Positions 6,639 to 8,989 of a DNA stretch of 8,989 nucleotides are shown here, piece after piece. Made by a program: the position numbers and the translations under genes. The notes under the pieces were generated by a model. It was not told where the DNA came from. It ran no database searches and saw only the letters and a program-made list of their open reading frames with translations. This DNA is from an uncultured Chlamydiae bacterium (GTDB taxonomy: Bacteria; Chlamydiota; Chlamydiia; Chlamydiales; SM23-39). Within the stretch, counting starts at the first letter, position 1, and each line of letters starts with the position of its first letter. The stretch spans positions 1 through 8,989 of the forward strand of contig CAIPFQ010000200.1 of NCBI GenBank assembly GCA_903864395.1. The letters run 5' to 3'.

Positions 6639-7546
6639 GGAAGCTGAAAAAAAACATCTTCTCGGGTATGCACGACCTCTTCAATCGAAGACACACCGAG
6701 GGAGCGCAATCTAGAAACGCAAGAGACAACAATCGCTTCAGGCGTAGAGGCTCCCGCGGTCATGGCAATCAAAGACACCCCTTCGAACCAATGCGACTCG
6801 ATCTCTCCTGGCTCATTGATTAAAAAGGATCGAATCCCTTTTTTTTCAGCAATTTCTCGCAACCGATTGGAATTTGAACTGTTTGGATCTCCCACAACTA
6901 AAACCAAGTCTGCCCCTACCATCGATTCCTTGAGAGCCATCTGCCGATTCGTTGTCGCATAACAAATCGAAGAGCTCGCCAGCGTCTCTATCTGAGGAAA
7001 CCGAATCCTTAACGCTTCTGAAATTTCTTTCACATCGTCGAGACTCAAGGTTGTCTGCGTCAAATAAGCCAAAGAAGCGTTGGGAGGAAATGCTGGAAGA
7101 GCCCAAACATCTTCGACCGTTTCAAGGATTGTAATGGACTCTGGTGCCTCCCCTGCCGTCCCGATCGTCTCTACATGGTTTTTATGTCCGATCAGAAAAA
7201 CATGAATGCCTTTTCCAGCATATCTCTTCAGCGCCGAGTGCACCTTCGTCACCAAACCGCACGTCGCATCGATCTCAATTAATTTTCTTTGACGCGCTTC
7301 CTCCCTAACCGAAGGGGGAATTCCATGCGCAGAATAAATCACCCGAGCACCCATCGGCACTTCAGCCAATTCTTCAACAAAAATAGCACCGAGACTCTTT
7401 AGCTCGGCTACGACATGTTTATTGTGAACAATTTCATGCTTTACATAGATGGGAGAGCCCCAAAGCGAAAGAGCCTGTTTCACAGTCTGAATCGCCCGCT
7501 CAACACCCGCACAAAATCCACGGGGCTTTGACAAGAGGAGCTTCAC
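6623..7546 (-). CDS. ispH: 4-hydroxy-3-methylbut-2-enyl diphosphate reductase (IspH/LytB)
   Basis: This 307-residue iron-sulfur enzyme performs the last step of the MEP pathway, reducing HMBPP to isopentenyl and dimethylallyl diphosphate. All cluster cysteines are present: Cys12 (KPRGFCAGV), Cys96 (IDATCGLVTK) and Cys195 (SSICYATTNRQ). So are the catalytic Glu126 in HVETIGT, TQTTLSLDD (163-171), SSNSN (223-227) and TAGASTPE (263-270), which bind substrate in the family. YVKHEIVHNKHVV, IFVEELAEVP, YSAHGIPPSVR and the QLPK C-terminus match chlamydial IspH from memory. The start is GTG at 7546. An in-frame TGA a few codons upstream rules out a longer form, and the spacing to Cys12 is exact for the family. 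The ribosome binding site is weak (GAG about 10 bases upstream). It lies downstream of ftsH on the same strand, separated by a large palindrome ending 13 bases before the start codon. Confidence 0.97.
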   Translation of the reverse strand: MKLLLSKPRGFCAGVERAIQTVKQALSLWGSPIYVKHEIVHNKHVVAELKSLGAIFVEELAEVPMGARVIYSAHGIPPSVREEARQRKLIEIDATCGLVTKVHSALKRYAGKGIHVFLIGHKNHVETIGTAGEAPESITILETVEDVWALPAFPPNASLAYLTQTTLSLDDVKEISEALRIRFPQIETLASSSICYATTNRQMALKESMVGADLVLVVGDPNSSNSNRLREIAEKKGIRSFLINEPGEIESHWFEGVSLIAMTAGASTPEAIVVSCVSRLRSLGVSSIEEVVHTREDVFFQLPKQVL

Positions 7547-7559
7547 AAAACTATCTCAA

Positions 7560-7723
7560 GGGACTGTAAAACAATAAAATGTACAATTTGATCCACGCGA
7601 AATCGCCTAAAATCGACGATCGAAAATGAGGTCGTATCGAGAGTGATACGACCCCATTCTCGATCGTCGATTTTCGGTTGATTTGGCGCGATGAAATTGT
7701 TCATTTTATTGTTTCACAGTCCC
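7560..7723. repeat. 164-bp near-complete palindrome between ftsH and ispH
   Basis: Arms of 79 bases (7560-7638 and 7645-7723) surround a 6-base loop GAGAGT. By hand alignment about 64 of 79 positions pair without gaps. The outer 30 bases (28 pair; ends GGGACTGT/ACAGTCCC) and the inner 29 (27 pair) are nearly perfect, and the mismatches cluster in the middle of the arm. One more pair (7559 with 7724) can be added. The right arm's last base is part of the ftsH stop codon, and the left arm ends 13 bases before the ispH start. The shape is that of a MITE or a repetitive extragenic palindrome, with terminal repeats reminiscent of insertion-sequence ends, but I see no target duplication and cannot name a family. 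As RNA it would form a very long stem-loop after ftsH and in the ispH leader, so it may terminate, stabilise or process the transcript. Confidence 0.85.
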
Positions 7724-8989
7724 TAAAAGCCAGGCTGTAAATTCTGCTGAGGCGATGACACCTGAACAGGCACTGGCGGAGGCGTTTTTTTCTGGAGGTC
7801 ATCGGCCACTTTCAAACGCGCCCGTTTTTTTTCTGCATCCCAAACACCTTCCATAATTTCTTTCACATCCACCGCATCGAGAGATTCAAACTCCATCAAC
7901 ATATTCGCCATCAGCTCAACGTGCGCTCGATGAGACTCTAAAAGATCGACAGCCCCTTTATGCGCTGTATCGATTAAGGATTTGACGGCCGTGTCAATTT
8001 TTTGCGCAGTTTCTTGAGAATAACTTTTCTCATGATACCCTGACATTCCAAGATATTGCCCCGAATCCGTTTTCTCATCATAGAGAACCGCGCCAAGAGA
8101 TTCATCCATCCCCCACTCGCACACCATGCTGCGCGCAATTTTTGTCGCCTGCATAATGTCATGCTGCGCCCCCGAGGACATATCCCCTACAAAAATTTCT
8201 TCAGCCGCTCTGCCTCCTAGCAAGACAATCAATTGATCGAGAACCTCTTTTTTCCAGTAGCTCAGGCGATTTTTCTTTGGCATAAAATGGGTCGCTCCCA
8301 AAGAAAAGCCGCGAGGAATAATCGTCACCTTATCCACAGGATCGCTATATTTGACCAACAACCCCGCGATCGCATGCCCCGACTCATGAAACGCTGTCGT
8401 GCGCTTTTCATTCTCATCGATCTCAAGGCTGCGCCGCTCTTTGCCATAACGCACCTTGTCGCAAGACTCTTTTATCTCTGAAGAGGTCACTGCAGAGCGC
8501 CCTCTGCGCGCTGCCAGCAAGGCAGCTTCATTCAAAATGTTTTCAAGGTCCGCACCCGACGACCCTGGCGTGCTGCGCGCGATCCCTTCTAGCTCTACAG
8601 ACGCATCCATCTTGATCTTGCGCGCATGGACTTTGAGAATTTCATAGCGCCCCTTCACATCGGGCAGATCCAGCGCAACCCTTCGATCAAATCGACCCGG
8701 GCGCAAAAGGGCTCGATCGAGAACGTCCGGACGATTTGTCGCAGCGATTAGGATGACCCCCTCTTTAGTATCAAATCCATCCATCTCGACAAGAAGCTGG
8801 TTGAGCGTTTGCTCCCTTTCATCATGCCCCCCGCCGATCCCCGCACCGCGATGGCGCCCCACAGCGTCGATCTCATCCATAAAAATAATGCAGGGCGCAT
8901 TTTTCTTTGCCTGATCGAACATGTCCCGAATACGACTTGCCCCCACACCCACAAACATTTCAACAAAATATGAACCAGAAATCGAAAAG
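7723..8989 (-). CDS. ftsH: FtsH, membrane-bound ATP-dependent zinc metalloprotease (5' end missing)
   Basis: The C-terminal 421 residues are visible. The frame is open to the window edge, so the membrane segments and Walker A are outside. FtsH is a hexameric inner-membrane AAA protease that degrades damaged membrane and regulatory proteins. In visible residue numbers: pore loop FVEMFVGVG (8-16); Walker B IIFMDEID (34-41); [20 protein letters not shown] (45-64); second region of homology [22 protein letters not shown], with arginine fingers 96 and 99; zinc site HESGH (201-205); third ligand Asp277 in [12 protein letters not shown]. An internal ATG at 8958 is not the start, because [10 protein letters not shown] precedes it in frame. 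Position 7 is Tyr where E. coli has Asp (SDFVEM). The C-terminal tail is rich in Pro and Gln (TPPPVPVQV). The stop TAG shares its last base with the palindrome at 7560-7723. Confidence 0.98.
   Translation of the reverse strand, partial: FSISGSYFVEMFVGVGASRIRDMFDQAKKNAPCIIFMDEIDAVGRHRGAGIGGGHDEREQTLNQLLVEMDGFDTKEGVILIAATNRPDVLDRALLRPGRFDRRVALDLPDVKGRYEILKVHARKIKMDASVELEGIARSTPGSSGADLENILNEAALLAARRGRSAVTSSEIKESCDKVRYGKERRSLEIDENEKRTTAFHESGHAIAGLLVKYSDPVDKVTIIPRGFSLGATHFMPKKNRLSYWKKEVLDQLIVLLGGRAAEEIFVGDMSSGAQHDIMQATKIARSMVCEWGMDESLGAVLYDEKTDSGQYLGMSGYHEKSYSQETAQKIDTAVKSLIDTAHKGAVDLLESHRAHVELMANMLMEFESLDAVDVKEIMEGVWDAEKKRARLKVADDLQKKTPPPVPVQVSSPQQNLQPGF

Noticed and set aside
7551..7732. Target-site duplication flanking the ispH-ftsH palindrome.
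   Set aside because: The bases outside the two ends (ATCTCAA on the left, TAAAAGC on the right) do not form a direct repeat, so transposition is not directly supported there.
8748..8966. Short minus-strand frame overlapping ftsH, and an internal ATG at 8958 as an ftsH start.
   Set aside because: The first is a shadow of ftsH in another frame. The second is preceded in frame by conserved FtsH residues up to the window edge.

Overview
The window reads as a chromosomal segment of a member of the Chlamydiota, most likely an environmental, amoeba-associated type rather than a Chlamydiaceae pathogen. The main reason is the IspH protein, whose sequence closely resembles chlamydial LytB/IspH as I remember it. 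The DhnA/FbaB-type class I aldolase also fits, because chlamydiae use that enzyme for glycolysis. The lineage is an inference from remembered sequences and no search was run.

Layout: positions 1-517 hold a decayed 3' fragment of an AAA/helix-turn-helix ATPase gene on the minus strand, set between palindromic repeats, followed by a strong hairpin. Positions 518-1573 (minus) encode class I fructose-bisphosphate aldolase. Positions 1574-2262 are about 690 bases without a gene. They hold a probable 181-bp MITE-like palindromic element with a 5-bp target duplication, a detached copy of its end, and the likely kdp control region. Positions 2263-6615 (plus) are a complete, tightly coupled kdpFABC operon for an ATP-driven high-affinity potassium pump. 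Positions 6623-7546 (minus) encode IspH of the MEP isoprenoid pathway, convergent with kdpC across only 7 bases. Positions 7560-7723 form a 164-bp palindrome, and 7723-8989 (minus) is the 3' two-thirds of ftsH, cut by the window edge.

The four Kdp subunits form one complex: KdpA is the K+-selective channel-like subunit, KdpB the P-type ATPase, KdpC the periplasmic/outer-face chaperone subunit and KdpF a small stabilising peptide. No kdpD/kdpE sensor-regulator pair is visible here. ftsH and ispH are co-oriented and separated only by the palindrome, so that structure probably governs whether ftsH transcription ends or continues into ispH.

The proteins belong to known families. The less ordinary content is the non-coding structure: at least two unrelated palindromic element types, one with a target duplication and one overlapping the ftsH stop codon, plus a repeat copy that has replaced the C-terminus of an ATPase gene.
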